From contig NZ_JACOPF010000001.1 of the NCBI RefSeq assembly GCF_014287475.1, positions 1,116,001 through 1,180,000 of the forward strand: DNA of 64,000 nt, in the 5' to 3' direction. Shown here piece by piece: positions 63,129-64,000 of this stretch. Position 1 is the first letter of the stretch, and each line of letters opens with the position of its first letter. This stretch comes from Mediterraneibacter hominis (lineage in GTDB: Bacteria; Bacillota; Clostridia; Lachnospirales; Lachnospiraceae). The translations under genes and the position numbers were made by a program. The notes below the pieces were generated by a model that did not search any database, was not told the origin of the DNA, and saw only the letters and a list, made by a program, of their open reading frames with translations.

Positions 63129-63357
63129 CAAAAAGCGGCTGCACGAAACAGCCGCCTTTCTCTTTAGTAGTTCCCCAAAATGCCGGTCCTGTATTTTGAC
63201 TCCTAGCCACAGCTAGGTGGGCAACCGCATCTGTTTTTTTGTCTTCCACTGCGAACGGAGGCCTGACATATTACAGAAATATAGGAATCCCGTTTCAAGT
63301 AAATGTAGGTTCAAAATTACAGGGTTGTCGTACATTTCAGGTTATGTTCTTAACTCT
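63129..63357 (-). ncRNA. ssrS: Candidate 6S RNA (ssrS-like)
   Basis: A minus-strand transcription unit of about 229 nt with no ORF. Promoter TTGTAA (63392-63387) / TATAAT (63369-63364), 17-bp spacing; terminator with perfect 7-bp GC-rich arms and TTTTT (63155-63130). The ends pair (CTTTTAGAGTT with AACTACTAAAG), as does CCTGTAATTTTGAAC with GTCAAAATACAGG further in, giving a long rod with internal loops and a CCTAGCTGTGGCTAGG hairpin. This shape, size and promoter strength fit 6S RNA, which binds RNA polymerase. The identity is not proven. Confidence 0.55.
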
Positions 63358-63502
63358 AAAAGTATTATACCCCATTTATCTCAAATTTACAACCAATTTT
63401 CCCATATCGGCAGCGTGCATTCTATTCCATAATATGATATAGTTACCTTATTGCCAATATATTTTTGGCGGTATTATTTCATCAGATAAGGAGTTTTGCT
63501 TT

Positions 63503-64000
63503 ATGAAAATGAATGAATTAAAACTTGTCTATTTCAGCCCTACAGGAACCACCAGAAAGGTCATTATGGAAGTTGCAAAAAATATTGACCTGAAATCTGT
63601 ATCTTTTGACTTTTCTGTACATAAAGAAAAAAGGCCTGCCCTTACATTTATGCCAAACGACTTTGTACTCTTTGGAATTCCCGTATATGCCGGTAGGGTT
63701 CCCCGTACCTTCATAGATTATCTAGAACAAATTCATGGGAATGACACCCCCGCCGCACTTATCGCAACCTACGGGTGTCGGGAATATGAGGATGCTCTTC
63801 TCGAATTAAAAACAGAAGTAGAAAACAGAGGCTTCAAGGTGATCGGCGCCGGCGCCTTCCCAACGGAACACTCTATTGTACGTTCTATCGGACTTGGACG
63901 TCCGAACAAAGAGGATTTAAAAGGCATCTCTGATTTTGGCATCCAGTTAAACCGAAGGTTAAAGGCAGAACAGCCCTTTAGCAGCTATGACATACATGTC
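63503..64000 (+). CDS. Flavodoxin-type protein, possible EFR1-family ferredoxin (3' end outside window)
   Basis: 166 codons are open to the window edge. AAGGAG precedes the ATG by 9 nt. The flavodoxin FMN-phosphate loop reads YFSPTGTTRKVIMEVAK, followed by FVLFGIPVYAGRVPRTFIDY and PAALIATYGCREYEDALLEL. This opening is typical of clostridial EFR1 proteins, which fuse a flavodoxin domain to a C-terminal 2x4Fe-4S ferredoxin; that part would lie outside. It would act in electron transfer. Confidence 0.82.
   Translation, partial: MKMNELKLVYFSPTGTTRKVIMEVAKNIDLKSVSFDFSVHKEKRPALTFMPNDFVLFGIPVYAGRVPRTFIDYLEQIHGNDTPAALIATYGCREYEDALLELKTEVENRGFKVIGAGAFPTEHSIVRSIGLGRPNKEDLKGISDFGIQLNRRLKAEQPFSSYDIHV

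Noticed and set aside
63217..63432. Plus-strand ORFs of 67-71 codons between brkB and the flavodoxin gene
   Set aside because: The interval is better explained by a minus-strand noncoding RNA with promoter and terminator; the ORFs lack ribosome sites.

Overview
The window reads as chromosomal DNA of an anaerobic, probably spore-forming Clostridia, most likely a gut Lachnospiraceae. The protein families support this: ferredoxin-linked 2-oxoacid oxidoreductase, an anaerobic (cbi-type) cobalamin pathway, Ptb/Buk, DUF4364, a YaaH/SleL-like LysM-GH18 protein, a T-box on pheST and low-GC consensus promoters. This is inference from gene content; no rRNA or tRNA gene was seen.

Layout. 1-4.0 kb: part of an oligopeptide-type ABC transporter with a divergent LysR regulator. 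4.1-8.7 kb: a MarR regulator with a Cys/His-rich N-terminus, then a sulfur locus (cysK, O-acetylhomoserine sulfhydrylase, an Rrf2 regulator, and a divergent TauE/SafE exporter). 8.8-17.6 kb: housekeeping genes (rho, malic enzyme, a YhcC-like radical SAM protein, DUF4364, rarA, a ThiF/TcdA E1-like protein, a polysaccharide deacetylase, a MATE pump). 17.6-18.7 kb: an unusual 1.1 kb tract of palindromes, inverted structured repeats, a MITE-like element and a 43-residue ORF with its own promoter. 18.7-44.0 kb: a near-complete anaerobic cobalamin cluster, all on the minus strand, with a cobalamin riboswitch ahead of cbiK. A complete Dpp/Opp-type ABC transporter sits inside it, between cobA-hemD and cobU. 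44.1-47.1 kb: LysM-GH18 protein, MATE pump, MarR regulator. 47.3-57.1 kb: a ten-gene operon joining a four-subunit 2-oxoacid:ferredoxin oxidoreductase, a DASS carboxylate transporter, butyrate kinase, phosphotransbutyrylase and an LpdC/UbiX/LpdD-type prenyl-FMN decarboxylase set, divergent from an IclR regulator. 57.2-62.2 kb: queA, pheT, pheS with a T-box leader. 62.1-64 kb: a BrkB-family membrane protein, a 6S-like RNA candidate and the start of a flavodoxin-type protein cut by the window edge.

How genes work together. The cobalamin genes lead from porphobilinogen (HemC, CobA-HemD) through cobalt-sirohydrochlorin (Met8, CbiK), ring contraction (CbiL, H, F, G, D, J, ET, C) and amidation (CbiA, CbiP) to nucleotide-loop assembly (CbiB, CobD, CobU, CobT, CobS, CobC). 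hemA, hemL and hemB are not in the window, and the embedded transporter lies where hemB and hemL often sit in Clostridia. It is therefore a candidate importer of a tetrapyrrole precursor. The UbiD/ferredoxin-oxidoreductase/Ptb-Buk operon looks like a substrate-level-phosphorylation pathway for an aromatic or 2-oxo carboxylate whose identity the sequence does not reveal.

The best candidates for something undescribed are that catabolic operon, the embedded transporter with its fused double CobU, and the paired inverted repeats at 17.77-18.18 kb, whose hairpin loops are conserved while their stems differ but stay self-complementary.
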